The translations under genes and the position numbers were made by a program. A model generated the notes under the pieces. That model had not been told where the DNA came from, did not search any database, and saw only the letters and a list, made by a program, of their open reading frames with translations. 38,617 nucleotides of DNA. Origin: Pseudomonas sp. K2I15 (GTDB lineage: Bacteria; Pseudomonadota; Gammaproteobacteria; Pseudomonadales; Pseudomonadaceae). Of this stretch, positions 1 to 8,166 are shown in pieces (the stretch's first letter is position 1; every line of letters starts with the position of its first letter). The DNA lies in NCBI RefSeq assembly GCF_002204795.1, contig NZ_NIXO01000058.1:1-38617 (forward strand). The letters run 5' to 3'.

Positions 1-94
1 CTCAGCCATGCATTACGTCCTGCCTCATCGGCGTGAGGAGCGCATTTATCCGCGGGCCATCCGGCTCAAATCACCGAAATATCCGATCAGAAAT

Positions 95-123
95 AAAAAA
101 GCCAGTCAGCTTAACTGACTGGC
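95..123 (-). terminator. Rho-independent terminator of the LTA synthase-like gene
   Basis: A perfect 9-bp stem (GCCAGTCAG/CTGACTGGC, 101-123) with a 5-nt loop is followed, read on the minus strand, by six T residues (100-95). It lies about 40 bp past the stop codon of the leftward gene that ends at 162. A weaker GCCT-CAAA-AGGC hairpin with seven T residues (127-147) points the other way and could end a gene left of the window. I see no gene in 1-161. Confidence 0.8.
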
Positions 124-161
124 ATTAGCCTCAAAAGGCCTCTTTTTTTATGCTCGGGTGT

Positions 162-2249
162 TTAGTCCGGCTTGCCGTCCACCACGCCTGCGGTGTTATC
201 CAACAGGCTCTTGGTAGCGGTCTGCAGGAACGATTCGAGCTTCTGCTTCAGAGCAGCCTCGTCCGGCGACTCCGGAATCACCTTCCCGGTCGGGTTGGCG
301 CCCAGTTCGTATTCCCACAGCTTCGGTGGCATTTCCTTGGGCAGTACCAGCACGCGGTCACCGGTGAGCAAGGCGACGGTCTGGTCGCTGCCCGACGGCT
401 TGATCACGCCAAAACCCTTGTCGCCTTCCGGCAGGTTGAGCAGGTCACGGCCCCAGCACTGGTGCAAGGTGTCACCGCCCAAGCGGCCCATGATGGTCGG
501 CACGATGTCGATCTGGGTGCCCACGGTGTGGTCACGCTCGCCGAACTTCTCCTGCATGCCCGGTGCAATCATCAGCATCGGCACGTTGAAGCGGCCCAGG
601 TCCATCTCGGTGATCTGCTGCTCGTTGCCGAAGCCGTGGTCGCCCACGATCACGAACAGGGTTTCCTTGAAGTACGGCTCCTTGCGGGCCTTTTCAAAGA
701 ACTGGCCCAGGGCCCAGTCGGAGTAACGCATAGCCGTCAAATGCTCGTTGAGGCTGCCACGGTCGGTGACTTTCTCAACCGGCAAGGGTGTCGGCAACGC
801 ATACGGCGTGTGGTTGGACAGGGTTTGCAGCAGCGCATAGAACGGCTTGCCACCTTCACGTGCCTTCAACTCTTCCAGGCCACGGGTGAACATGTCCTGG
901 TCGGACACGCCCCAGGTAGGGTCGGAGAACACCGGGTTGACGAAGTCATTACGGCCGATGAAGTTGGTCATGCCCTGGTTGCTGAAAAAGCCGGACTGGT
1001 TGTCCCAGGCGAAGTCGCCGTTGTAGACATACACGTCGTCAAACTTGCGCGCGCTGAGCAACTGCGGCAGGCCCGAGAGCTTGTGGCTGCCTTCCGGGGT
1101 CTGCATCAGGTATTCGAAGCCCGGCAGGTTCGGGAAGCAGGCCATGGTGGCGAACATACCCTGGTGGGTGTGGGTGCCATTGGAGAAGAAACGGTCGAAC
1201 AGCAGGCCTTCCTTGGACAGTTTGTCGAAGTACGGCGTGATGTTGCCCGGGCGGCCCAGGGCGCCCACCGAGTGACCGGCGAAGCTTTCCATCAGGATAA
1301 CCACGACGTTCTTGATCGGCAGGGTCTTCTCGGCCGGCGGCGTGAAGTCACGGCGTACGGCGGCGGTGTCGGTGTCTACCAGTTTCTCGCTTGGCAGCAC
1401 CAGCATGTCGCGCACAGTCTGGGTAGCCAGCGGCTGCTCCAGAGTGGCCTTCCAGATATTGGAACGCTCTTCCGAGAACCGCGCCTTGGCGGCGCCGATC
1501 AGCGAGAGGGTGCCATTGAGGCCCAACTGGTTGGCGAAGTTCGAGTCGGTGGTGTAAACGTCACCCCAACGCAGCGGCGGGCCCTGGCGCAGGGTGCCAC
1601 GGATGGCGACCACGGCGACCATCAGGCAGACCACAAACACGGCAATGCGCGAATACCACGGCGCCACCTGGCGGGTGCCGATGGTGCCACCGCTGAACGG
1701 GCCGCGTGGGCGCGTTGCACGGTCGGCGCCTTTAAAGGCGATGCTCAGGATCAGCGTGCCCACGGCCCAGGCCAGCAGGTAGCGCACCACCGGGAAGCCG
1801 TACCAAAGCATGCTCATCACGGTTTTCGGGTCTTCCTTCACGTACTGGAAGACCAGGCCGTTGAGGCGCTGGTGGAACTCGCGGTAGAAGTCCATTTCCA
1901 TCAGGCCGAGGAACAGCGCGATGCTCGACGCGACGGTCAGCCAGAAGCGGAAGAACCCGCGCGCCGCCATGGCCCGCACGCTGAACAAGGCCAGCAGCAG
2001 CGGGACCAGCACGTACATCACAAGGCGGATATCCAGGCGCAGGCCGTTGGCGAACGCTTCAAGGAAGGTCGAGGCCGGTGTGTCGAGGATCATCTCGCGG
2101 TTGTAGACCAGCAGCGCAAGGCGCAGCAGGGAGAACATCACCATCATGATCAAGGCACAAAGCAGCGTGTACGCCAGATGGGATTTGACGGTCGGTTGCA
2201 GCAAGCGATTAGAAGCTCGCTGCTGATTCAGGGCGTCCGGGTTTGCCAT
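162..2249 (-). CDS. LTA synthase family protein (inner-membrane sulfatase-fold transferase/phosphatase)
   Basis: 695 aa. The N-terminal ~200 residues hold about five hydrophobic helices. From about residue 310 there is an alkaline-phosphatase/sulfatase-fold domain of the LtaS type. The metal-binding Glu is in ILMESFAGHS (~residue 320), a Thr-rich nucleophile segment is GTHTHQGMFAT (~360), and a metal-binding Asp-His pair is in IVGDHGFG (~535). The family transfers phosphoglycerol from phosphatidylglycerol or hydrolyses related substrates on the periplasmic face. Gram-negative members such as OpgB act on periplasmic glucans, but I cannot assign the acceptor here. The gene stands alone, with a terminator downstream. 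The ATG at 2249 has only a weak ribosome-binding site. A 712-residue open frame on the opposite strand is a GC-rich shadow. Confidence 0.88.
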   Translation of the reverse strand: MANPDALNQQRASNRLLQPTVKSHLAYTLLCALIMMVMFSLLRLALLVYNREMILDTPASTFLEAFANGLRLDIRLVMYVLVPLLLALFSVRAMAARGFFRFWLTVASSIALFLGLMEMDFYREFHQRLNGLVFQYVKEDPKTVMSMLWYGFPVVRYLLAWAVGTLILSIAFKGADRATRPRGPFSGGTIGTRQVAPWYSRIAVFVVCLMVAVVAIRGTLRQGPPLRWGDVYTTDSNFANQLGLNGTLSLIGAAKARFSEERSNIWKATLEQPLATQTVRDMLVLPSEKLVDTDTAAVRRDFTPPAEKTLPIKNVVVILMESFAGHSVGALGRPGNITPYFDKLSKEGLLFDRFFSNGTHTHQGMFATMACFPNLPGFEYLMQTPEGSHKLSGLPQLLSARKFDDVYVYNGDFAWDNQSGFFSNQGMTNFIGRNDFVNPVFSDPTWGVSDQDMFTRGLEELKAREGGKPFYALLQTLSNHTPYALPTPLPVEKVTDRGSLNEHLTAMRYSDWALGQFFEKARKEPYFKETLFVIVGDHGFGNEQQITEMDLGRFNVPMLMIAPGMQEKFGERDHTVGTQIDIVPTIMGRLGGDTLHQCWGRDLLNLPEGDKGFGVIKPSGSDQTVALLTGDRVLVLPKEMPPKLWEYELGANPTGKVIPESPDEAALKQKLESFLQTATKSLLDNTAGVVDGKPD

Positions 2250-2524
2250 GTCGTTTTAGGACCCATTGGAAGTTTAAGTTGCGAATGAATACAGCGGCGC
2301 CCCGCCCTCGCTCAGTCAGGCTGAGGTAGGTGGTGAACGCAATGGCGCAAATGGTGCCCGATCAACGCCGGCAACGCCATTGATTACTCACTCCGGCCTT
2401 TATTTGCACTCGTCTTAGAGCACTCGGCAGGGGGAAAATAGCCGGCGAATTGTCTTGGATGGAATGTGAAAATTTTGTACAGCGAATATCTCGAAACATA
2501 AAAATAAGGGACTGAAGAAACAAC

Positions 2525-2614
2525 TGTGGGAGCGGGCTTGCTCGCGAATGCGGTGTAACAGTCAAAAGATGTACTGACTGATTCACCGCATTCGCGAGCA
2601 AGCCCGCTCCCACA
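2525..2614. repeat. REPIN (pair of inverted REP palindromes)
   Basis: TGTGGGAGCGGGCTTGCTCG at the left end is mirrored by its complement at the right end, and the CGAATGCGGTG arms continue inward to a short unique centre. This is the GTGGGAGCGGGC flavour of REP known from P. fluorescens. In the 399-base gap 2250-2648 I see nothing else supported. Confidence 0.93.
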
Positions 2615-2648
2615 CTAACTGTGCCCGCTCTGAATAGCGTTGTTTGGC

Positions 2649-2840
2649 TCAGATCCGCACGTTACCGCGCGGCCCGGCGATCGCCCAGATGATCAAGCCC
2701 AACACCGGCAGCAGCAGGATCAACAGGATCCACAGCACCTTGGCACCGGTACCCGCGCCGCTTTTGAACACGTTGATGATCGCCCAGATATCCAGCGCCA
2801 GGATGATCAACCCGATCAGACCATTAAAAGTGGAACCCAT
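2649..2840 (-). CDS. Small PLDc_N-domain membrane protein
   Basis: 63 aa, almost entirely two hydrophobic helices: residues ~5-25 (FNGLIGLIILALDIWAIINV) and ~35-55 (VLWILLILLLPVLGLIIWAI), ending in GPRGNVRI. The spacing and the LPVLGLIIW...GPR motif match the phospholipase D N-terminal membrane module (PLDc_N), which occurs as a stand-alone small protein in many bacteria, with unknown function. The ATG at 2840 has a good ribosome-binding site (TAGGAG, 8 bases upstream). It is short but clearly real because of the site, the domain pattern and the lack of any competing frame. Confidence 0.85.
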   Translation of the reverse strand: MGSTFNGLIGLIILALDIWAIINVFKSGAGTGAKVLWILLILLLPVLGLIIWAIAGPRGNVRI

Positions 2841-2908
2841 GGTATCGCTCCTAAGTGAGGGCTTGCCTGCTTAGGATAGTCAGCCGTGGCCAGGGGTTCC
2901 GTTTTATT

Positions 2909-3439
2909 TCAGACGTGGACTGCAACCCGCAGGGCTTCCAGGGACGGTTCGCCCTTGATCCCGACTTCGGCGCACAGCTCCAGTACCCGTGGCACGTCGT
3001 CGCCGTAGACCAGCACGGCCTGGATCTCGTCGTCCAGCAGTTGGCTGAAGTTGACCAGCACGTAGCCGCCATTTTCCGGGTTGAGCGCGCTCATCTGGAT
3101 CTGGATGCGGTTCAGCGCCGTCAGGGCTTCGGTTTTGGCCAGTTGCTTGGGCTTGAGGTTGAACGCCACGCCTGGGCCGAACGAGGCGACGATGTGGGCG
3201 AACAGGTCCAGGTAGGTGTCGGCCTGGAACAGTACGGTCTCGGGCAGGCTGCCGACGACGATCCACTCGCCCAGGGGAATCGGGAAAGTGTCGTCGTAGT
3301 TGATGTCGGGGTTGGCGGCCAGGAAGGCGTCGGGATCGGCGTAAGCCTGGGCCGCTTCGTCAGCCACCTTGGCGATCTCGGGTTCGCTCATGCAGCCGGA
3401 GCTGATTTTGCTGATGAGTTCGACGAGTGCGGTTTTCAT
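2909..3439 (-). CDS. Conserved hypothetical protein, 176 aa
   Basis: I do not recognise this family. The product is acidic and soluble, with no signal peptide or membrane segment. Its centre (FGPGVAFNLKPKQLAKTEAL) and C-terminal half look like mixed alpha/beta with a regular hydrophobic pattern. The open frame extends to 3547, but the chosen ATG at 3439 begins a protein-like sequence (MKTALVELISKISSG), while the extension runs over a G8 tract and looks like leader DNA. The ribosome-binding site is weak, so the start is uncertain. It is divergent from the glycine-zipper gene at 3643, with 203 bases between them, so the two could share a control region. A role as chaperone or adaptor for that neighbour is possible but unsupported. 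Confidence 0.7.
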   Translation of the reverse strand: MKTALVELISKISSGCMSEPEIAKVADEAAQAYADPDAFLAANPDINYDDTFPIPLGEWIVVGSLPETVLFQADTYLDLFAHIVASFGPGVAFNLKPKQLAKTEALTALNRIQIQMSALNPENGGYVLVNFSQLLDDEIQAVLVYGDDVPRVLELCAEVGIKGEPSLEALRVAVHV

Positions 3440-3642
3440 GGGGTGGTCCACGGCTGATTTGGGGGGGGCGCGAAGATAACATTGGTTCAAGGCCAGCAAC
3501 AAATCCACTGTTGGCGTAGGCGTCTTCTGTCCACCTATGTAGTCCACTTCCCAAATTTTGTTTTCTGATCATCCTCTTGTTTTGTTGCGCGTTCAGTTAC
3601 TTATATTCCGTGGCCATATTTATTCCTTCAAGGATGTGGGAT

Positions 3643-4620
3643 ATGGCCCAGGCGTATATCAATCAACACACCACCGACCTCCTCAGTTTGAAATCCCGGC
3701 TGCTGACCGGCTCCAGCCGGCAATTGGGCGATCAATTCGATGCACTGAACCTTCATCTGCGCAACGGCCTCGTCACGCCGGGCCAGATGGTGATAATTCC
3801 CGACGACTACGGCGTGGCCTGTACGGCAGACGATGCGTGGTTAATGCGCCATGCACAGGAGATCCGCCGGGGGCTGGAACAGGATGCGGCCGCTGGTACG
3901 GCGGTGATCAACAACTACGATTTGCTTCAGAGCTGGTTGGGTTATGGGTCGTTGGGGGTGGGCAGCACCACTTCGGCATGGGCACGGCACCTGGACGAAG
4001 TGAAGATGACGCTGGAGCAGGTCGAGTGGCTTCATCAGCAGCTTAAAGACGGCAAACTGGACAGGAGCGCGTTTATCCAGCACCGCCAGGCGCTATTCAA
4101 GAAGCTCGATGCGCAACTTCAAGGGGCTGCCCGCTTTGGCACCAGCCTGCGCACTCATAAATCGCTGAAGAAGATTCTGGGTATTTCTACCAAGAGTTAT
4201 CTGCACAAGAGTGAAGTCGTGGGTTACACGCAACGGATCAGGAGTATTGCCGAGACTTCACGGTTTTTGGGCAAGGGGACTTATGTAGGGTTGGCGCTGG
4301 ATGTGGGAGCGGCGGGGCTGGCGATCAAGAAGGCGTGTATGGAGGGGCGCGAGAGAATGTGTGAGCGGGCGAAGTATGTGGAGACGGGGCGGTTGGTGGG
4401 TGGGGTAATAGCGGCCGCTGGTGCAGGGGAAATATCAGCGAGGGGGGCCGAAAGGCTTTGTGTCGTGCTGAAGATAGCAACCCGCGGGTTGGGCAAACTC
4501 GGGTGCGGCATCATCGGTGGAATCGCAGGAGGAATTGGAGGCGGAATTGGAGGCGGAATCATCGGAGGCTCTATTGGCGCGACTTATGGTGATGTGCTGT
4601 ATAAGGCATCGGAACAATGA
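3643..4620 (+). CDS. LysM-like/glycine-zipper protein, putative pore-forming effector
   Basis: 325 aa. Start ATG 3643 is chosen over the upstream in-frame codons because AAGGA (3630-3634) is 8 bases upstream. Residues ~35-55 contain a LysM-like tail (NGLVTPGQMVIIPDD). The middle (~100-190) is helical and charged. Residues ~205-235 and 250-270 are moderately hydrophobic. The C-terminus (~285-315) is a glycine zipper of GxxxG repeats followed by GSIGATYGDVLYKASEQ. There is no signal peptide. Glycine-zipper helices are known in membrane-inserting toxins such as the type VI effector Tse4. The stop overlaps the next gene by 4 bases (ATGA). Effector function is inference from layout and the C-terminus; no secretion gene lies in the window. 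The alternative is a housekeeping glycine-zipper envelope protein. Confidence 0.6.
   Translation: MAQAYINQHTTDLLSLKSRLLTGSSRQLGDQFDALNLHLRNGLVTPGQMVIIPDDYGVACTADDAWLMRHAQEIRRGLEQDAAAGTAVINNYDLLQSWLGYGSLGVGSTTSAWARHLDEVKMTLEQVEWLHQQLKDGKLDRSAFIQHRQALFKKLDAQLQGAARFGTSLRTHKSLKKILGISTKSYLHKSEVVGYTQRIRSIAETSRFLGKGTYVGLALDVGAAGLAIKKACMEGRERMCERAKYVETGRLVGGVIAAAGAGEISARGAERLCVVLKIATRGLGKLGCGIIGGIAGGIGGGIGGGIIGGSIGATYGDVLYKASEQ
4519..4566 (+). repeat. 12-bp tandem repeat encoding the glycine zipper
   Basis: Four in-frame 12-base units follow each other: GGAATCGCAGGA, GGAATTGGAGGC twice (identical), and GGAATCATCGGA. They encode GIAG, GIGG, GIGG and GIIG. The two identical central units suggest recent duplication. 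Each unit adds one GxxxG step to the predicted helix. Confidence 0.85.
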
Positions 4621-4976
4621 GTCTCACGCTGGCCATCTACCTGACAATTGATATTGCCCTGACTTCATGGATTCTCTGGTATCTCAAATACAGAAAACTC
4701 GAAGAAATAGAGCGCTATTTCACCGAAAACATCGCACTACAACGGAACAAGCGATTTTGGTCCTGGAACAAAGAGATCGATAGAAGGTGGCGTGTAACGT
4801 TTATCACCATGTATCTGGTCGCACCCAAAGAGATGATCAGGCGTGGCGCAGTCACCAAAGAAGAACTGGCCGCTATTCCACAGCCCTTGAAACGGTGGTT
4901 TATCTGGAGCTTTTACTGGGGAACCCTGAACGTGATCGCCATGTTTGCCTGGCTCATTTGGGCGAAAGTTCTATAG
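4617..4976 (+). CDS. Two-helix membrane protein, putative immunity protein of the upstream gene
   Basis: 119 aa. One hydrophobic helix is at residues ~2-23 (LTLAIYLTIDIALTSWILWYL) and another at ~95-118 (IWSFYWGTLNVIAMFAWLIWA). Between them lies a basic, Trp- and Arg-rich stretch of about 70 residues (KRFWSWNKEIDRRWR). Its ATG overlaps the TGA of the glycine-zipper gene, so translation is probably coupled. It is noticeably more AT-rich than the window average, which suggests acquired DNA. Small membrane proteins encoded right behind pore-forming effectors are commonly immunity proteins; that role here is inference. The next gene is convergent, 18 bases away, with no clear terminator. Confidence 0.72.
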   Translation: MSLTLAIYLTIDIALTSWILWYLKYRKLEEIERYFTENIALQRNKRFWSWNKEIDRRWRVTFITMYLVAPKEMIRRGAVTKEELAAIPQPLKRWFIWSFYWGTLNVIAMFAWLIWAKVL

Positions 4977-4994
4977 GGTCCCCTACCCCGCGGC

Positions 4995-5510
4995 CTAAAC
5001 CAGCTTCTGCAACTGCGCCGCCGTATCCACCGCCCCCATGGTCTGGGCCGCGGCCAGCGCGGTCACACCCTGGGCATCGGTGGCCTTGGGGTTGGCACCC
5101 TGGCTGAGCAGGTAATCCACCATCTCGGTGCGGTTGAACATCGCCGCCATCATCAAGGCTGTACGGCCATCAGAGGACGCACCTTCGACCAATGCGCCGC
5201 CTTCGATCAACGCCTTGACTACCGGCAGGTTACCCTTGAACGCCGCGCCGGCAATCGGTAGCTGGTTCTTGTCATTGGCAATCTGTGGGTCGGCCTTGAA
5301 TTCCAGCAGCACTTTCACTGCGTCGACATGCCCGTGGTAGGCAGACAGCATCAACAGCGTATCGCCATTGTGGTTACGCAGGTTTGGCGGCAAGCCCTTG
5401 GCCAGCAGCGCAGCAAGCATCGCGGCATCACCTTTGCGCGCCACGTCGAACACCTGCTCGGCAAATTCGGCGGCTTCGTCTTCGGTCATTTGTTTGGCTT
5501 GGTCTGACAT
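4995..5510 (-). CDS. Ankyrin repeat protein
   Basis: 171 aa, with four to five ankyrin repeats from residue ~30 to the end. The diagnostic pieces are NGDTLLMLSAYHGHVDAVKVLL, NQLPIAGAAFKGNLPVVKALI, DGRTALMMAAMFNRTEMVDYLL and GVTALAAAQTMGAVDTAAQL. The first 25 residues are an acidic helix, and there is no signal peptide, so it is probably cytoplasmic. Ankyrin repeats mediate protein-protein contacts; the partner is unknown. P. aeruginosa AnkB is a related small ankyrin protein linked to catalase KatB, but no catalase is nearby here. GGAG precedes the ATG at 5510. The acyl-CoA synthetase gene lies 96 bases upstream on the same strand, so co-transcription is possible. Confidence 0.9.
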   Translation of the reverse strand: MSDQAKQMTEDEAAEFAEQVFDVARKGDAAMLAALLAKGLPPNLRNHNGDTLLMLSAYHGHVDAVKVLLEFKADPQIANDKNQLPIAGAAFKGNLPVVKALIEGGALVEGASSDGRTALMMAAMFNRTEMVDYLLSQGANPKATDAQGVTALAAAQTMGAVDTAAQLQKLV

Positions 5511-5606
5511 GTGGGGCTCCTTGTCTGGTGTTTCATAAGGCGTCCAGTCTCGCGACGGAGTTCCCCACTGTCATGCCTTTTTTGCCAAAAGCTTTGATAG
5601 GCAGAA

Positions 5607-7433
5607 TCAATAACGGAACTTGCCCGACTGGATTTGCGCCAGCAGTTGCCCGGTGACCGGCACGTAGCTGTCCGATCCCGGCAGCCAGGCAAAGATCGGA
5701 TCATCACCGGCCTTGTCCGGGTCGAACGCCTCCTCCTTGAGTTTCACCTTCTGGTATTTGAAGGTGCCCGTGGTCTCCATCTTCACTTTGATCCGCAGGA
5801 ACAACGGCACCGCGTACGCGGGCAACTGCCCATGGGCAAACGTCAGCAGCTCGCGCATGTCCAGGGACGCCAGGGATTCAGCGGGCGTGATGGCCGCCAT
5901 GCCTGCACGGCCATTGGTGTTTTCGATCTCCACGCCGTAGGCCACCACTTCGGAGATCTGCGGGTGCTGCAGGAAGATGTTTTCGACTTCGGTGGTGGAG
6001 ACGTTTTCGCCTTTCCAGCGGTAGGTGTCCCCCAGCCGGTCGACGAACTGGGCGTGGCCGAATCCGATATTGCGCAGCAGGTCGCCGGTGTTGAAGTAGC
6101 GGTCGCCCTTCTCGAACACATCGCTGAGCACCACTTTGCGGTTCTTCTCGGGGTCGGTGTAGCCGTCGAACGGCGCCTTGTCATCGATCCTGGCCAACAG
6201 CAGCCCCTGGCCGCCCTTCGGCACTTCGCGCATGAAGCCGTTAGTGCCACGTATCGGCTCACAGCTGTCATGGGCGTAGTCCACCAGTGCCCAATGCATC
6301 AGGGAAAAGCCAATGGTGTTGTCGAAATTCAATACGTTGGTGAAGCCGATATTGCCATCACTGGCGGCGTACAGTTCACAGATGTGATCGACGCCGAAAC
6401 GCTGCTTGAATTCGGCCCACACGCCGGGGCGCAGGCCGTTGCCGATCATCTTCGTCACGCGGTTATCCCGGTCGTGCCCGTGAGCGGGCTGGTCGATCAG
6501 GTAACGGCACAGCTCGCCGACATAACCCAGGGTGGTCGCATTGAACCGGCGCACATCGTCCCAGAACTGGCTGGCGCTGAACTTGCGGCGAATCGCAAAC
6601 CCCGACGCCCCGGCAATCGCCGAACCCCAGCACACGCACAGGCCGGTGGCGTGATACAGCGGCAAGGTGCAATAGACAACGTCTTCAGGGCCCATATCCA
6701 GCGCGATGGTGCCGAAGCTGGCCGAGGTTTTCATCCAGCGACCATGCTTGAAAATACCGGCCTTGGGCAAGCCGGTGGTGCCGGAGGTGTAAATATAGAA
6801 GCAAGGGTCGTTGAAGAAGATCTGCTGGGTGCTGGCGGGGTTTTCCAACGGGCAGTCGGCACTGGCGGCCATCAGGTCTACGTAGCCCGGCGGCACGTCG
6901 GCGTGCTGCTGATCGGCGATAAACCAGGTTTTATCCGCGTCGATTGCCACCTGGCTGCGAACGGCCTCATAAGCTCCGACCAGCTCGGCACCCACCACAA
7001 TGGCCACCGGCGTCACCAGGTTGAGGCTGTGTACCAGCGCAGCCTGGGTTTGCGAGGTGTTGAGCATCGCGCAAATGCCGCCAAGCTTGGCCACGGCCAG
7101 CACGCTGAGCAACAACTCGGGGCGGTTCTCGATAAACAATGCCACCACGTCGCCCTTGCCGATGCCCTGCTGCTGCAGGTAGTGGGCCATGCGGTTGGCC
7201 TGCTGGTTGGCCTGGCGGTAGCTGAGCACGCTGTCGCCATACAGCAGCGCGGCGCCGTCGGGGTTGCGTTGGGTGGCTTGTTCGAAGGTCCAGCCCAGGC
7301 CGCATGGCTGGTCGGGGTCGGTGATGTTGGCCACGCGAATACCGCGTACCAGTCGCGGCAACGCACGGACAATGGTGGGCACCTTACGCAACATCATGCC
7401 CCAGGTGATCATGTCACTTGGCGGGTGGTTCAT
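5607..7433 (-). CDS. Long-chain acyl-CoA synthetase (FATP/VLACS type)
   Basis: 608 aa, an adenylate-forming enzyme that activates fatty acids with ATP and CoA. The AMP-binding P-loop is IYTSGTTGLPKAGIF (~residues 215-230). The C-terminal hinge and lid motifs are FNTGDLLRNIGFG, FVDRLGDTYRWKGENVST and TTGTFKYQKVKLKEE. The RWKGENVSTTEVE form is typical of the FATP-like branch rather than classical FadD. The open frame extends to 7547, but ATG 7433 (MNHPPSDMITW) has AAGGA about 10 bases upstream and begins the usual domain, whereas the extra N-terminus looks like leader sequence. Role: uptake-coupled activation of exogenous long-chain acids. A 669-residue frame on the other strand is a shadow. 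Confidence 0.9.
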   Translation of the reverse strand: MNHPPSDMITWGMMLRKVPTIVRALPRLVRGIRVANITDPDQPCGLGWTFEQATQRNPDGAALLYGDSVLSYRQANQQANRMAHYLQQQGIGKGDVVALFIENRPELLLSVLAVAKLGGICAMLNTSQTQAALVHSLNLVTPVAIVVGAELVGAYEAVRSQVAIDADKTWFIADQQHADVPPGYVDLMAASADCPLENPASTQQIFFNDPCFYIYTSGTTGLPKAGIFKHGRWMKTSASFGTIALDMGPEDVVYCTLPLYHATGLCVCWGSAIAGASGFAIRRKFSASQFWDDVRRFNATTLGYVGELCRYLIDQPAHGHDRDNRVTKMIGNGLRPGVWAEFKQRFGVDHICELYAASDGNIGFTNVLNFDNTIGFSLMHWALVDYAHDSCEPIRGTNGFMREVPKGGQGLLLARIDDKAPFDGYTDPEKNRKVVLSDVFEKGDRYFNTGDLLRNIGFGHAQFVDRLGDTYRWKGENVSTTEVENIFLQHPQISEVVAYGVEIENTNGRAGMAAITPAESLASLDMRELLTFAHGQLPAYAVPLFLRIKVKMETTGTFKYQKVKLKEEAFDPDKAGDDPIFAWLPGSDSYVPVTGQLLAQIQSGKFRY

Positions 7434-7768
7434 GGCAGGAACGTCCTTTTTCTTATTGTTCGTATGACCCTCAAGCACCCTTCGCACCGTAAGACCGGCG
7501 CCGAATGCCTTGCAGGAAAATACGCCAGCCATTCTTCGGCTGTACACGCAGGATTTGAAAAGTTTTGTATCCCGAAAGGAAAAGGAATTTACCCGACCAC
7601 CACGCGGTCACTATGGAAGACCTGCCGTGCCTGCCAGCGCTGAAACACCTGGCAAAACCCCGCAAAATGCAGGATGCACGATGGCCATTCATGCAAATTG
7701 CACGAAACTGAAAAATTCAAAAATTTATAAGCCTTTGATTTATAACGACTTTTAAAGATACCCAGTGC

Positions 7769-7784
7769 TGGCACAATCACTGCA
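7769..7784 (+). promoter_or_regulatory. Candidate sigma-54 (RpoN) promoter of the DUF3509 gene
   Basis: TGGCACAATCACTGCA matches the -24/-12 consensus TGGCACRNNNNTTGCW with one mismatch (C for T before the TGC). GG and GC are separated by exactly 10 bases, as the polymerase requires. It lies 46 bases upstream of the ATG at 7831. The preceding ~60 bases are AT-rich (7700-7760), as expected for IHF binding. The rest of the 397-base gap 7434-7830 shows nothing else I can support. Confidence 0.55.
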
Positions 7785-7830
7785 CCTATCACTCCACGCT
7801 GCAAAACATGAGCTAACGGAGCTGATAGAC

Positions 7831-8109
7831 ATGAGCCTGATCCAAGATAAATTTTCTTCTGTGTTCTCCAATTTCGACGTCACCACCCAGGCGCGTCCTG
7901 ATGGCGGCATCCTGCTGACCTTGCGTAACGGCGAAGGCAAGCAGATCAAACGTTCGATCTCTTATCAGCAACTGCACACGGCCGACCAACTGACCTGGGT
8001 CATCAGCGCCATTCGCCGCGACCTGGCTGAACAAGCCAGCGACCTGCCGCAGATTTCGATGCTGCAAAGCCAGAATCGCTTTGCCCTGCCGACCTACCAT
8101 TCGGCTTGA
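7831..8109 (+). CDS. DUF3509 family protein
   Basis: 92 aa, soluble. The sequence (MSLIQDKFSSVFSNFDVTTQARPDGGILLTL, then SYQQL, then WVISAIRRDLAEQ) fits DUF3509, a family found essentially in Pseudomonas and of unknown function. The N-terminal half looks like beta-strands and the C-terminal half is a helix. ATG 7831 has GGAG (7818-7821) 9 bases upstream; the longer frame from 7765 runs over the promoter and is rejected. It is a single-gene unit with its own candidate sigma-54 promoter and a strong terminator 20 bases downstream, so it is probably expressed under specific (nitrogen- or stress-linked) conditions. That last point is inference. Confidence 0.85.
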   Translation: MSLIQDKFSSVFSNFDVTTQARPDGGILLTLRNGEGKQIKRSISYQQLHTADQLTWVISAIRRDLAEQASDLPQISMLQSQNRFALPTYHSA

Positions 8110-8130
8110 ATGTAATGCAGGACCCGAACA

Positions 8131-8166
8131 GGTCGTGGTGCCGTTGCGCATCACGGCCTTTTTTTA
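8131..8166 (+). terminator. Rho-independent terminator of the DUF3509 gene
   Basis: An 11-bp stem (GGTCGTGGTGC/GCATCACGGCC, two G-U pairs) with loop CGTT is followed by a run of seven T residues. The T run reaches the stop codon of the convergent LuxR-type gene. Confidence 0.85.

Noticed and set aside
150..2288. 712-residue open frame on the plus strand
   Set aside because: It is antisense to the clearly identified LTA synthase-like gene; His/Gln/Val-rich composition is typical of a GC-rich shadow frame.
2525..2614. Repeated palindromes as a CRISPR array
   Set aside because: The repeats are isolated inverted pairs scattered through the window, not regularly spaced direct repeats, and no cas gene is present.
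5634..7643. 669-residue plus-strand frame opposite the acyl-CoA synthetase
   Set aside because: The minus strand carries intact adenylate-forming motifs; the plus frame is a shadow and even runs past both ends of the real gene.
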